From contig NZ_CP073581.1 in assembly GCF_018200035.1 (NCBI RefSeq), forward strand, positions 2,166,501-2,230,500: a stretch of 64,000 bases of DNA, read 5' to 3'. This document shows, in pieces, positions 49,446 to 58,739 of the stretch. This DNA is from Sulfitobacter albidus (GTDB lineage: Bacteria; Pseudomonadota; Alphaproteobacteria; Rhodobacterales; Rhodobacteraceae). Within the stretch, counting starts at the first letter, position 1, and every line of letters begins with the position of its first letter. The position numbers and the translations under genes are program-made. The notes beneath the pieces were generated by a model that saw only the letters and a list, made by a program, of their open reading frames with translations, made no database searches and was not told where the DNA came from.

Positions 49446-49475
49446 ATATCACCCCCCGGATACGCCTCATTTCAA
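49446..49475 (-). promoter_or_regulatory. Candidate promoter of the 13-gene operon
   Basis: On the minus strand TTGAAA (49475-49470) and TGATAT (49451-49446) are 18 bases apart. The transcription start would fall about 7 bases later, at the edge of the palindromic operator. Confidence 0.6.
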
Positions 49476-49606
49476 GGCCTTTGCACATGCGGCTGTCGTT
49501 CTGCGTGTGACTGGTCGGCCCGACCATTGTCCGGTCCTCACGCGACTCACCCCTTGTCCTGCGCGGCGCCACGCCGCACGTTGCACCAGAACCGCTCGGA
49601 GCCTTC

Positions 49607-51004
49607 ATGACCCACACCCCCGCCCCCACTGCCCGTTGGTCCGATGTGTTGACGCGCGCCAATGCAGCGCCGCTGGCGATCACCTGTCTGGCGGTCTTTC
49701 TGCACGCCGCCGACGGGCTGCTCACGGCGACGATGCTGCCCACGATCGTGGAGGATATCGGCGGGCTGCGGCTGATTTCATGGGTTGTCATGCTTTATGA
49801 GGTAGGGTCCATCGTGATGGGCGCGGCCTGCGGGCTGCTGATCGCCCGGCGCGGGCTGCGCGGTCCGATGACACTGGCGGCGATCGTGTTTGCGCTGGGG
49901 TGTCTGGTGTCAGGCGTGGCGTCGACAATGCCGGTGCTGCTGGCGGGCCGCGTGCTGCAGGGATTGGGCGGCGGCGGGCTGATGGCGATGGCCTTTGTGG
50001 CACTCACGCTGCTGTTTGCGCCGCATCTGCGCGCGCGCGTCATCGGCGCGCTGTCTACCGTCTGGGCGGCGAGCGCGTTTCTGGGCCCGCTCATCGGCGG
50101 CGCCTTTGTCGAGTTCGCGACCTGGCGCGCGGCGTTCTTCAGCTTTACCGCGGTCGCGTTGCTGCTCGCGTTGTGGCTCTGGACGCGCATCCCCGCCGAT
50201 CTGGGCGGCGATGACGCGGGCGAGGCGCGCTTTCCCGTCACCCGCCTTGCCCTGCTGCTGGGGGCGATCATGATGATCGCCTACGGGGGCGAACATCTGT
50301 CGCCGGTCACCACACCGCTGCTGATCGCGGGCGGTATCGCGCTGCTGGCCGCCTTCCTGTGGCGCGACGCGCAGACGCCCGCGACCCGCCTGCTGCCGCG
50401 CTTTGACCCGCTGCTGCGCGACGGGGTGTCGGCGATCATGGCGATGATCTTTTTCTTCGCCGCGACGGGCATCGCGGTGGGCACCTTTGCCCCCTATTTC
50501 CTGACGGTGCTGCATGGGTTCAGCGCGCTCGCCGCCGGATCGCTCGTCGCACTTGAGGCGATCCTCTGGGCGACAACTGCCGCGCTGATCTCCGGCAGGC
50601 CCGAGCGGGAGGATGCGCGCAACATCGCCCTCGGCCTCAGCCTTGTGGGGCTGAGCATCGTGGGCTTCGCGCTGTCAGTGGCCAGTGGTCCGATCTGGCT
50701 GATCGCGGCCTCGGCGGCGGCGCAGGGGATCGGATTTGGCGCGGCCTTCACGTTCATGCCGCGCATGGCCACGCGGCTGTGCCACCCGCAGGATCAGGCA
50801 GTCGTCGCCGCCGCCGTGCCCACGGTGCAGCGCACGGGCTACGCGGTCGGGGCCGCCTTCCTTGGCATCGTCGCGAATATGGCGGGACTAGCCGACGGTC
50901 AGCCCGAAGCGGCGGCGCGCTGGATCTTTATCGCCGGGCTGCCCTTTGTCGCCGTGGGGCTGTTGGCCGTGGTGCGCCTCTGGCCGCACCGTCACCTGGC
51001 CTGA
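49607..51004 (+). CDS. MFS exporter, DHA2 (14-helix) type
   Basis: 465 residues of mostly hydrophobic helices. The N-terminal LHAADGLLTATMLPTIVEDI, LLIARRGLRGPM loop and LLAGRVLQGLGGGGLMAMAF match drug:H+ antiporters with 14 helices. Substrates unknown. It is divergent from the catabolic operon with a 247-base shared upstream region that also contains the inverted repeat TGGTCGG-C-CCGACCA at 49512-49526, a possible separate operator. Confidence 0.87.
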   Translation: MTHTPAPTARWSDVLTRANAAPLAITCLAVFLHAADGLLTATMLPTIVEDIGGLRLISWVVMLYEVGSIVMGAACGLLIARRGLRGPMTLAAIVFALGCLVSGVASTMPVLLAGRVLQGLGGGGLMAMAFVALTLLFAPHLRARVIGALSTVWAASAFLGPLIGGAFVEFATWRAAFFSFTAVALLLALWLWTRIPADLGGDDAGEARFPVTRLALLLGAIMMIAYGGEHLSPVTTPLLIAGGIALLAAFLWRDAQTPATRLLPRFDPLLRDGVSAIMAMIFFFAATGIAVGTFAPYFLTVLHGFSALAAGSLVALEAILWATTAALISGRPEREDARNIALGLSLVGLSIVGFALSVASGPIWLIAASAAAQGIGFGAAFTFMPRMATRLCHPQDQAVVAAAVPTVQRTGYAVGAAFLGIVANMAGLADGQPEAAARWIFIAGLPFVAVGLLAVVRLWPHRHLA

Positions 51005-51011
51005 GCCGCTG

Positions 51012-51046
51012 CATAAAGAAACCCGCGCACCGGATGGCGCGCGGGT
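51012..51046 (-). terminator. Rho-independent terminator after glutaryl-CoA dehydrogenase
   Basis: Stem ACCCGCGC (51021-51028) pairs with GCGCGGGT (51039-51046); on the minus strand it is followed by TTTCTTTATG. Confidence 0.75.
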
Positions 51047-51082
51047 CGGGTTCATAGAGCGGGACGCCGAAGCGTCAGCGGA

Positions 51083-52306
51083 TCAAAAGAACGCCTGCAA
51101 ACCGGTCTGGGCGCGGCCGAGGATCAGCGCGTGCACGTCATGCGTGCCCTCGTAGGTGTTCACCGTCTCAAGGTTCATCATGTGGCGGATCACCTGGAAT
51201 TCACCGGAGATGCCGTTGCCACCGTGCATGTCACGGGCGTGGCGCGCGATATCCAGCGCCTTGCCGCAGTTGTTGCGCTTGACGATGCTGACCATCTCGG
51301 GTGCGGCGTTTGCCTCATCCATCAAACGGCCCACCTGCAGCGAAGCCTGTAGGCCCAGCGTGATCTCGGTCATCATATCGGCCAGCTTTTTCTGGAACAG
51401 CTGCGTTTGCGCCAGCGGCTTGTTGAACTGGTGACGGTCCAGTCCGTACTGGCGCGCGGCGTGCCAGCAGAACTCGGCCGAGCCCATCACGCCCCAGCTG
51501 ATGCCGTAGCGTGCGCGATTGAGGCAACCGAACGGACCTTTCAGCCCCTGCACGTTTGGCAGCAACGCGTCCTCCCCCACTTCGACGTTGTCCATGACAA
51601 TCTCGCCGGTGATCGAGGCGCGCAAGCTCAGCTTGTTGCCGACCTTCGGCGCGCTCAGACCCTTCATGCCTTTTTCGAGGATAAAGCCGCGGATCTTGCC
51701 GCCGTGCTCTTCGCTCTTGGCCCAGACAACGAACACATCCGCGATGGGCGCATTCGAGATCCACATTTTCGAGCCAGTGAGCTTATAGCCATTGGCCGTC
51801 TTGACCGCACGGGTTTTCATGCCCGCCGGGTCAGAGCCCGCATCGGGTTCGGTCAGGCCAAAGCAACCGATAAACTCACCGCTCGCCAGTTTGGGCAGAT
51901 ATTTCTTGCGCTGCGCTTCGGAGCCGTAGGCGTAGATCGGGTACATCACCAGCGACGACTGCACCGACATCATCGAGCGATAGCCGCTGTCGACCCGCTC
52001 CACTTCGCGCGCGACCAGCCCGTAGGACACATAAGAGCCGCCAAGCCCGCCGTATTCCTCGGGCACGGTCACGCCGAGCAGGCCCATTTCGCCCATTTCG
52101 CGGAAGATGCCCGCGTCGGTCTCTTCGTTCTCGTAGGCGCTGATGACGCGCGGCTGCAGCTTTTCCTGCGCGTAGGCGCGGGCGCTCTCCATGATCATGC
52201 GCTCGTCTTCGTGCAGCTGATCGTTTAGGCGCAGCGGGTCATCCCACTGGAAGGTGCCCAGATCGGGGGCGTCTTTTGCTTTGAGAATGGGGGCTTCGGC
52301 GTTCAT
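51083..52306 (-). CDS. gcdH: Glutaryl-CoA dehydrogenase
   Basis: Oxidatively decarboxylates glutaryl-CoA to crotonyl-CoA in lysine/tryptophan degradation. 407 residues; [35 protein letters not shown], the Arg-containing [12 protein letters not shown] and the catalytic Glu in [16 protein letters not shown] are typical for GcdH among acyl-CoA dehydrogenases. FAD-bound, cytoplasmic. The divergent LysR gene 109 bases away probably regulates it. Confidence 0.95.
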   Translation of the reverse strand: MNAEAPILKAKDAPDLGTFQWDDPLRLNDQLHEDERMIMESARAYAQEKLQPRVISAYENEETDAGIFREMGEMGLLGVTVPEEYGGLGGSYVSYGLVAREVERVDSGYRSMMSVQSSLVMYPIYAYGSEAQRKKYLPKLASGEFIGCFGLTEPDAGSDPAGMKTRAVKTANGYKLTGSKMWISNAPIADVFVVWAKSEEHGGKIRGFILEKGMKGLSAPKVGNKLSLRASITGEIVMDNVEVGEDALLPNVQGLKGPFGCLNRARYGISWGVMGSAEFCWHAARQYGLDRHQFNKPLAQTQLFQKKLADMMTEITLGLQASLQVGRLMDEANAAPEMVSIVKRNNCGKALDIARHARDMHGGNGISGEFQVIRHMMNLETVNTYEGTHDVHALILGRAQTGLQAFF

Positions 52307-52414
52307 GGCAGAATCCTTTCATGCGGAGGTTGCATTGGCTTGTAGGCACTATTGCACAACGGTGGCAAAGATTCTAACGATGGATAATCCTCAACCCATG
52401 AGAAAAACTCATAC

Positions 52415-53305
52415 ATGATCGCACCGCGTCGGTATCTGCCCTCTGTTTCCGCCCTTGTGGCGTTCGAGGCTTGCGCGCGGTTGGGATCGGCCACACGCGC
52501 GGCGACAGAGCTGTCGCTGACGCAATCCGCCATCAGCCGCCAGATCAAGGCGCTGGAGACGCAGCTGGGCGCGCAACTGATGTCACGGCAGGGCCGCCAG
52601 CTGGTGCTGACGCAGGCAGGAACGGAATACGTGCGCGAAGTGCGCGAGGTGCTGGGCCGATTGGCGCAAGCCTCGATCAACGCGGCGACGGAACGCCAAT
52701 CGGGCGAGTTGACGCTGGCGATCCTGCCTGCGTTCGGGATGCATTGGCTGGCGCCGCGCCTATCGGATTTCTCTGCCGCGCACCCGGAGATCACGGTGAA
52801 CCTGTCCACCCGGCTGCGCCCCTTCTCACTTGGGCCCTCGCCTTTTGACGCCGCGATCCACTTCGGCCACGAGGATTGGCCCGGCGTGCATTACTTGCCC
52901 TTGATGCCGGAAATCGTGGTGCCGGTCTGCGCCCCCGATCTGCCCGGCGCCCCGTTCGAGGACGCGGGCGCCCTGCTCTCCCATCCGCTGCTGCATCTTG
53001 AGACACGCCCGCGCGCCTGGGCGCGCTGGTTTGACGGCGTGGGCCACGGGGGCGAGCCGCCGCAGGGCATGGTGTTTGACCAATTCGCGACAATGGCGCA
53101 GGCGGCGGTGCATGGGCTGGGCATCGCCCTGCTGCCGACATTCGTGGCCGATCCCTACCTCAAGGGCGGACAGCTGACGCTCGCCTCCGACAAGACAAAC
53201 GAGAGCATCGGCAGCTATTTTCTGGTCTGGCCCGACGACCGCCCGCCCCCCGCCGCGCTTGTCGCCTTTTGTGACTGGCTGCGCCCGCAGACACAGGATC
53301 GTTGA
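52415..53305 (+). CDS. LysR-family transcriptional regulator
   Basis: 296 residues. Helix-turn-helix ARLGSATRAATELSLTQSAI followed by RQIKALETQLGAQLM, then an effector domain with GLGIALLPTFVADPYLKGG, a GcvA-like ending. Divergent from gcdH, hence likely its activator; in other bacteria LysR proteins next to gcdH respond to glutarate. Confidence 0.92.
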   Translation: MIAPRRYLPSVSALVAFEACARLGSATRAATELSLTQSAISRQIKALETQLGAQLMSRQGRQLVLTQAGTEYVREVREVLGRLAQASINAATERQSGELTLAILPAFGMHWLAPRLSDFSAAHPEITVNLSTRLRPFSLGPSPFDAAIHFGHEDWPGVHYLPLMPEIVVPVCAPDLPGAPFEDAGALLSHPLLHLETRPRAWARWFDGVGHGGEPPQGMVFDQFATMAQAAVHGLGIALLPTFVADPYLKGGQLTLASDKTNESIGSYFLVWPDDRPPPAALVAFCDWLRPQTQDR

Positions 53306-53411
53306 ACGGTCATAAAATTGGTTAACGCCGGCCCCCGCGCCAAACTTCGGCCACAATCGCGCGCTAGTGACCCTTGCAGTGACCGGGTGGGGCCGACACG
53401 AGGAGCATACG

Positions 53412-53864
53412 ATGCTTAAGACATTTCGCGCACGCGCGGCGGCCGCGGCCGCCCTTCTGACGTTCGCCGCCGCCCCGGTGAGCGCCGAAAGCTACCAGAT
53501 CCTGCTGATGGACAACGCTTTCTTCCCCGAAACGACCTATGTCCAGGAAGGCGATACAGTCACCTTCGTCAACCTCTCTGGCAAACCCACTCGGGTGACG
53601 GCGCTCGACAAAAGCTGGGACACCGGCATGTTTAAGGACGGGATCGAAATCTCGATGCTGGTTAGCGACGAGATGAGCGTCGAATTCGTCGCCAAACAGC
53701 GCGGCAATGGCGGCGGCGCGGACACGGATCAGGTCGGTTACGGCACGGACGGCGACCTGACGAACGATAACGTTTTCGACGAGAATGCCGAAGCCGATGA
53801 AATCGACGTTTTTGTCGGCGCACTGACGTTTGACGCGCCCCCGGAAATCGGTCTCGACGGCTAA
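53412..53864 (+). CDS. Secreted cupredoxin-like protein without obvious copper ligands
   Basis: 150 residues: signal peptide ending at PVSA (about residue 24), then a beta-sandwich pattern typical of plastocyanin-like proteins (MDNAFFPETTYVQEGDTVTF, VNLSGKPTRV). No Cys is present in the mature part and the usual His-Cys-His-Met set cannot be assigned. The second half is Asp/Asn-rich (NDNVFDENAEADEIDV). AGGAG precedes ATG 53412. Function unknown. Confidence 0.7.
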   Translation: MLKTFRARAAAAAALLTFAAAPVSAESYQILLMDNAFFPETTYVQEGDTVTFVNLSGKPTRVTALDKSWDTGMFKDGIEISMLVSDEMSVEFVAKQRGNGGGADTDQVGYGTDGDLTNDNVFDENAEADEIDVFVGALTFDAPPEIGLDG

Positions 53865-53873
53865 GCCAGGCGT

Positions 53874-54557
53874 TTAGGGCTCTGGCGGATCGAAGGGTTC
53901 GATCAATTCGGGGCCTTCCGCGCGGTTTGAATTCACAGCCCGGTCGACCCGGTGCCACTGCAACGTGTCCTCAGGCGCCGCCCGCATCAGCGGAGCGGCG
54001 CCTTTTCCGCGCTCGCCCAACCACAGGCCATAATCGTCACGCTCGACAATCACCGGCATGCGGTGGTGGATCGCGCGCATGGGTGCGTTCGCGGCGATGG
54101 TCAGGGCCGCAACCGTGCGCCTGCTATCGCCGGTCTCGGGGGTGCGCCACCCTTGCCAGATCCCCGCAAAGGCCAGCGGCGCGCCATCGCGGCGGGTGAT
54201 GTACCACGGGTCGCGGTTACCATCCGCGTCCTTCGTCCATTCATAGAACCCGCTGGCGACGACCAGCACGCGGCGGTCGTGCACCGCACTGCGAAAGGAG
54301 GGTTTTTCCAGCACCGTCTCGGCGCGCGCGTTGATCAGCAGCGGGCCGTCGTTTGGCTTTTTGTACCACGGCGGAATAAGCCCCCATCGCATCGGCTCCA
54401 GCCGCCGGGCGCGGTCGGGGCCACCGGTGACCACGGCCACCTGCACCGTCGGGCAGATGTTGTAGTTGGGCGTGATCGGCAGATCATTGGCCGGGGCCGC
54501 GTCGAACACCTGCGCCATCGCATCAATAGGTACCGTGACAGCCATACGTCCACACAT
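53874..54557 (-). CDS. SOS-response-associated peptidase family protein (HMCES/YedK)
   Basis: 227 residues. Catalytic Cys-2 follows the initiator Met (MCGRMAVTV); other conserved parts are LPITPNYNICP, RWGLIPPWYKK, INARAETV, VVASGFYEWTK and MRAIHHRMPVIV. These proteins crosslink to abasic sites in single-stranded DNA to shield them. AGGAGG lies upstream of ATG 54557, which fixes the start needed for Cys-2 exposure. The 9-base gap to the convergent 53412 gene leaves no terminator. Confidence 0.93.
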   Translation of the reverse strand: MCGRMAVTVPIDAMAQVFDAAPANDLPITPNYNICPTVQVAVVTGGPDRARRLEPMRWGLIPPWYKKPNDGPLLINARAETVLEKPSFRSAVHDRRVLVVASGFYEWTKDADGNRDPWYITRRDGAPLAFAGIWQGWRTPETGDSRRTVAALTIAANAPMRAIHHRMPVIVERDDYGLWLGERGKGAAPLMRAAPEDTLQWHRVDRAVNSNRAEGPELIEPFDPPEP

Positions 54558-54675
54558 CGCGCATCCTCCTTGCCCGATGATAGGCGGTGTTGGCACAGGA
54601 TCAATGCGCAGGATCCGGCTCGCTCCCGAACGCACCCCCGTGCGATGCAAGACCCACCCACGAAGGAGAGACCGA

Positions 54676-55146
54676 ATGACCGACCTGCACTATACTCCCC
54701 TGCCCAGCGATATCGTCGCCGCCCTGCAAGCGGGCGTCCCCGACGCCTATGGCATCCCGGCTGAACGCGCCATTTCGGACGGCGACGGCAACCCCTGTCG
54801 CCACTGCCTGCACGACATTCCGGCGGGCGCGGGCATGTTGATCCTCGCGCATCGCCCCTTTGCGGGGCTGCACCCCTATGCGGAAACCGGGCCGATCTTT
54901 CTGTGCGCGGACGCGTGTACAGCATGGCACGGTCAGACGCCGCCACCAATCCTGAAGCCGGGCGAAACCTATCTCATCAAAGGCTACACGGCCGACGAAC
55001 GCATTCGCTACGGCACCGGGCAGATCGTGCCCACACAGGATCTATCCAAGGCAGCGGCGGCGCTGCTGGCGCGGGACGAGATCGCCTTCGTCGATCTGCG
55101 CTCCGCACGCAACAACTGCTTTCAACTGCGGATCCGCCGGGCTTGA
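54676..55146 (+). CDS. DUF1203-family protein
   Basis: 156 residues; CRHCLHDIPAGAGMLILAHRPF, GPIFLCADAC and LRSARNNCFQLRIRR match this small family of unknown function. Four Cys and two His in the first half could bind a metal. GAAGGAGAG precedes ATG 54676. Confidence 0.75.
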   Translation: MTDLHYTPLPSDIVAALQAGVPDAYGIPAERAISDGDGNPCRHCLHDIPAGAGMLILAHRPFAGLHPYAETGPIFLCADACTAWHGQTPPPILKPGETYLIKGYTADERIRYGTGQIVPTQDLSKAAAALLARDEIAFVDLRSARNNCFQLRIRRA

Positions 55147-55151
55147 GCCAC

Positions 55152-55184
55152 GAAAAAGCGCGCGCGGATCGCTCCGCGCGCGCT
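55152..55184 (-). terminator. Rho-independent terminator after the 5'-nucleotidase gene
   Basis: Perfect 12-bp stem AGCGCGCGCGGA/TCCGCGCGCGCT with a TCGC-side four-base loop, followed on the minus strand by TTTTTCG. It also lies just after the plus-strand DUF1203 gene. Confidence 0.9.
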
Positions 55185-55206
55185 AAAGATTCCGTCGCGG
55201 GTCGGC

Positions 55207-56766
55207 TTACTTCACCGTGATACGACCGTCCGTATAGGGCGTGAAGGGCGCGTTTTCGGCCATGTAGTCCGCCAAAACTTCGGCCAGATCGGGGCCGAAA
55301 TCATAGGCGTTCTGCGCGTCCTCGAACATCGCGTAGCCGTCACCGCCGTTGCGCACGTAGTTGTTGGACACCACGCCATAGAGCTTGTCCATCTCGATGG
55401 GCGCGCCGCCGACCATCACGTCGGAAATGCGGCTGCCCGCCTCGGCGCTGCCGTCAAACGCATAGGACATGCCCGCCACCTGCGGGAACCGCCCCGCGCC
55501 ATCGGCCAGCTGGCTTACCCCGTTCTCAAGCGCCGCAACGAGCGTCTCGCCCGTCACCTGGAACGTCGCCAGCGTGTTCTGGAACGGCAGCACGGTCATC
55601 ACCTCGCCCATCGTCACCTCGCCTGCGTCGATGGAGGCGCGGATACCACCGCCGTTCTGGATCGCAACCTCGATCCCCTGATCGGCAACCCGCGCCAGCA
55701 TCGCATCCGCGATCAGCGATCCCATCGGGCATTCCTGCGCACGGCACACGCTGCGGTCGCCCTCAATCGCCTCGGATGTCTCGGCCACCACCTTGCTGCG
55801 CAGCTCTTCGAGCGGCTTTGCCAGTTCGGCCATGCGCGCCACCGCCGCCTCATCCTCGGCCACCGAGGCATCGAGGAGAATGGGCTCACCCGCCACCTCT
55901 GTGACGACACCGGCTTCGTCAAAGGTCACGTTCAGCTCCCCCAGATACTTGCTGTAGGCATAGGCCTGCACGATGGGCACATCACCGACCATCACCGGAT
56001 AGCTGCCCGCCGCGCGGTCGTTGGTATTGCTCAAGAGCGTGTGCGAATGCCCGCCGATGATCAGATCCACATCCGTCAGCGCCTCGGCCAGTTCGCGGTC
56101 TTTCGACAGGCCCACGTGGGTCAGCAGGATGATCTTGTTCACCCCGTCACCGGTCAGCGCGTCGATCTCGCCCTGTGCGGCGTCCACCGCTGAGGAGAAG
56201 ATGACGCTTGCGCCGGGCGACGATGTCTCGGGCGTGTCTTCGGCCAGCACGGACACGATGCCGATCCGCTCACCGCCGACCTCAAGCACGGTGGATTTGC
56301 CGATCTTGCCTGCCAGCGCGTTGTTCTGGCTCACGTCGATATTGGCCGACAGCACCGGGAACGACACCTTGTCGAGGAAGGGCGCGAACCCTTCGGGGCC
56401 ATCGTCGAATTCGTGGTTGCCCACGGCCATCGCGTCATACTCAAGCTGGGTCATGAATTCCGCCGCTAGATCGCCGCCGTATTGCGTGTAGAACAGCGAG
56501 CCCTGGAACCAGTCGCCCGCGTCCAGCAGCAGCTGGTTCTCGCCGCCGCGCGCGCGCGCCTCGGCCACTGCGGTGATCATCCGCGCGATCCCGCCAAAGC
56601 ATTCGCCGGCCGCGTTGTCCTCGGACGAACACGGGCCGTCGTATTTGCTGATCGGCTCGAACCGGTCGTGGAAGTCATTGGTGTGCAGGATGGTCAGCGT
56701 GTAATCCGCGCTCGCCATGCCGGCGGTCAGGCTCAGGGCGGCAGCGCCCAAAAGGAATCGTTTCAT
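55207..56766 (-). CDS. Periplasmic 5'-nucleotidase/bifunctional metallophosphatase
   Basis: 519 residues: signal peptide (MKRFLLGAAALSLTAGMASA), metallophosphatase domain with ILHTNDFHDRFEPI, DAGDWFQGSLFY, GNHEFDDGPEG and IIGGHSHTLL, and a C-terminal 5'-nucleotidase domain with NGGGIRASIDAG and SNNYVRNGGDGYAM for nucleoside binding. Dephosphorylates extracellular nucleotides. AGGGGAC precedes ATG 56766. Confidence 0.93.
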   Translation of the reverse strand: MKRFLLGAAALSLTAGMASADYTLTILHTNDFHDRFEPISKYDGPCSSEDNAAGECFGGIARMITAVAEARARGGENQLLLDAGDWFQGSLFYTQYGGDLAAEFMTQLEYDAMAVGNHEFDDGPEGFAPFLDKVSFPVLSANIDVSQNNALAGKIGKSTVLEVGGERIGIVSVLAEDTPETSSPGASVIFSSAVDAAQGEIDALTGDGVNKIILLTHVGLSKDRELAEALTDVDLIIGGHSHTLLSNTNDRAAGSYPVMVGDVPIVQAYAYSKYLGELNVTFDEAGVVTEVAGEPILLDASVAEDEAAVARMAELAKPLEELRSKVVAETSEAIEGDRSVCRAQECPMGSLIADAMLARVADQGIEVAIQNGGGIRASIDAGEVTMGEVMTVLPFQNTLATFQVTGETLVAALENGVSQLADGAGRFPQVAGMSYAFDGSAEAGSRISDVMVGGAPIEMDKLYGVVSNNYVRNGGDGYAMFEDAQNAYDFGPDLAEVLADYMAENAPFTPYTDGRITVK

Positions 56767-56899
56767 GGTTTGTCCCCTGTCGGTTGAATTTGGCCCTATC
56801 AGAGCGCGCCAGAGGCGTGCTGTCAAAACCTGCGTGACCTCCCCCTGCGTCACCGGCGCGCCCTTGACCAATTAACGGGCGCAAGGCATCACCACCCCC

Positions 56900-57250
56900 A
56901 TGCATATCTACAAGATCTTCCGGGCCGACGAATGGCAGGCCCTGCGCGACGCGGGCGAAACCGCCGGCGCGCCCATCGACGTGGCCGACGGCTACGTGCA
57001 TTTTTCGACCGCCGCACAGGCGGCTGAGACCGCGGCAAAGCATTTCTACGGGGCCGACGGGCTGTTCCTGCTGGCCGTCGATGCCGAGGCCTGCGGCACC
57101 GATCTGCGCTGGGAGGTGTCGCGCGGCGGGGCCGAATTTCCCCATCTCTACCGCGCGCTGCGGCTGTCGGATGTGATCTGGGCGCAGCCCCTGCCGCTGG
57201 TGGACGGTCAGCACCAATTCCCCCCCGGATTCGCGGAGGCAGGCGCATGA
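56900..57250 (+). CDS. DUF952-family protein
   Basis: 116 residues: HIYKIFRADEWQALRDAG, DGYVHFSTAAQAAETA and EFPHLYRALRLSDV are the family pattern; function unknown. It overlaps the next gene by 4 bases, so DUF952, DUF1330 and pyrD form an operon. Confidence 0.85.
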   Translation: MHIYKIFRADEWQALRDAGETAGAPIDVADGYVHFSTAAQAAETAAKHFYGADGLFLLAVDAEACGTDLRWEVSRGGAEFPHLYRALRLSDVIWAQPLPLVDGQHQFPPGFAEAGA

Positions 57251-57678
57251 GCCATCACGTCGATCCCACCCGCGAACAGTTCGAGGCGTTCAAGGCGCTG
57301 CCCCGCGACACCCCCATCAACATGGTCAACCTCGTGCAATTCCGCGATCTGGCGAATTACCCTGGCGATCATGTGCTGGCCCGCGACGGTCTGACCGGCG
57401 CGCAGGCCTACGCGCAGTACGGCAACCACACCGCCCCGATCCTGAAGAAAGTCGGCGGTGCGGTCATCTGGCGCGGCAGTTTCGACGCCACGCTAATTGG
57501 CGCGCAGGATGAGGCGTGGGACGCGATGTTCATCGTGCGCTACCCCGGTGCAAACGCCTTCCTCGCCATGGTCACGGACCCTGAGTACCAAAAACACGTC
57601 GTCCACCGTCAGGCCGCCGTGCTGACCTCACGGCTGATCCGCGCCACGCCGTCGGACGCGCAGGACCGTTTCGCATGA
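57247..57678 (+). CDS. DUF1330-family protein
   Basis: 143 residues; [36 protein letters not shown] and [20 protein letters not shown] are typical of the ferredoxin-like DUF1330 fold. No catalytic residues assigned. 4-base overlaps with both neighbours. Confidence 0.82.
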   Translation: MSHHVDPTREQFEAFKALPRDTPINMVNLVQFRDLANYPGDHVLARDGLTGAQAYAQYGNHTAPILKKVGGAVIWRGSFDATLIGAQDEAWDAMFIVRYPGANAFLAMVTDPEYQKHVVHRQAAVLTSRLIRATPSDAQDRFA

Positions 57679-58739
57679 ACGCGCTGATCGAGGGGCTGGG
57701 CCTGAGCGTGCTGCGCCGCATCGATCCGGAGGCCGCGCATGGCCTCGCGATCCGCGCCTTGCAGGCGGGGCTTGCGCCCAAGCCGGGGCCGGTGACCTCG
57801 GACCGGCTGCGCACTACTGTCGCCGGGATCGACATGCCAAATCCCATCGGCCTTGCCGCCGGGTTCGACAAGAACGCGACCGCGCTCAAAGGATTGCAAC
57901 TGGGCGGTTTCGGCTTTCTTGAGGTCGGCGCCGCCACCCCGCGCGCCCAGCCCGGCAACCCCAAACCGCGCCTGTTTCGGCTGACCGAGGATGCCGCCGC
58001 GATCAACCGCTTTGGCTTTAACAACGACGGAGTGGAGGCGATTGTCACCCGCCTTGCCGCCGCGCCGCGCGCGATCCCCATCGGCCTGAACCTTGGCGCC
58101 AACAAGGACAGCAGCGACCGCGCGGCGGATTTCGCCCGCGTCATGGCCGCCGCCCGCGATCACGTGGATTTTGCGACCGTCAATGTCTCGTCCCCCAACA
58201 CCGAAAAGCTGCGCGATCTGCAGGGCAAGGCCGCGCTGTCGGCGCTGCTGGAGGGCGTGATGGCCGAGCGCGGCAGCACGCCCGTTTTCCTGAAAATCGC
58301 GCCCGATCTGACCTCGGCAGAGATTGCCGAAATCGCCGAGGTCGCCCAGAGTGCCGGCGTCGCCGCGATCATCGCCACGAACACGACGCTCAGCCGCGAG
58401 GGGGTGCAGTCGGCCCACCGCGATCAGGCGGGCGGGCTGTCGGGCGCGCCGCTGTTCGACCGCTCGACACAGGTGCTGGCCGAATTGGCGGGCCTTACGG
58501 AGGTGCCGCTGATCGGGGTGGGCGGTGTTTCCAGTGCGGAGCAGGCCTACGCCAAGATCTGCGCGGGAGCATCCGCCGTGCAGCTCTATACTGCGCTGGT
58601 CTACGGCGGGATGAGCCTTGTGCCGCGGATCGCCGAAGGGCTCGATCATCTGCTGGCGCGCGACGGGTTTGCCACGGTCGCGGATGCCGTGGGCAGCAGG
58701 CGCGCGGATTACGCCGCCGCGCGCTCCAACGCCGGATAA
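57675..58739 (+). CDS. pyrD: Dihydroorotate dehydrogenase (quinone)
   Basis: Fourth step of pyrimidine synthesis, membrane-associated class 2 enzyme of 354 residues. [47 protein letters not shown], the active-site Ser in [16 protein letters not shown], and [20 protein letters not shown] (FMN phosphate). The 3' end overlaps the convergent MATE gene by 31 bases. Confidence 0.97.
   Translation: MNALIEGLGLSVLRRIDPEAAHGLAIRALQAGLAPKPGPVTSDRLRTTVAGIDMPNPIGLAAGFDKNATALKGLQLGGFGFLEVGAATPRAQPGNPKPRLFRLTEDAAAINRFGFNNDGVEAIVTRLAAAPRAIPIGLNLGANKDSSDRAADFARVMAAARDHVDFATVNVSSPNTEKLRDLQGKAALSALLEGVMAERGSTPVFLKIAPDLTSAEIAEIAEVAQSAGVAAIIATNTTLSREGVQSAHRDQAGGLSGAPLFDRSTQVLAELAGLTEVPLIGVGGVSSAEQAYAKICAGASAVQLYTALVYGGMSLVPRIAEGLDHLLARDGFATVADAVGSRRADYAAARSNAG

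Noticed and set aside
49360..49791. N-terminal extension of the ABC ATPase
   Set aside because: It overlaps the promoter, operator and antisense exporter gene; the ATPase begins normally at 49359.
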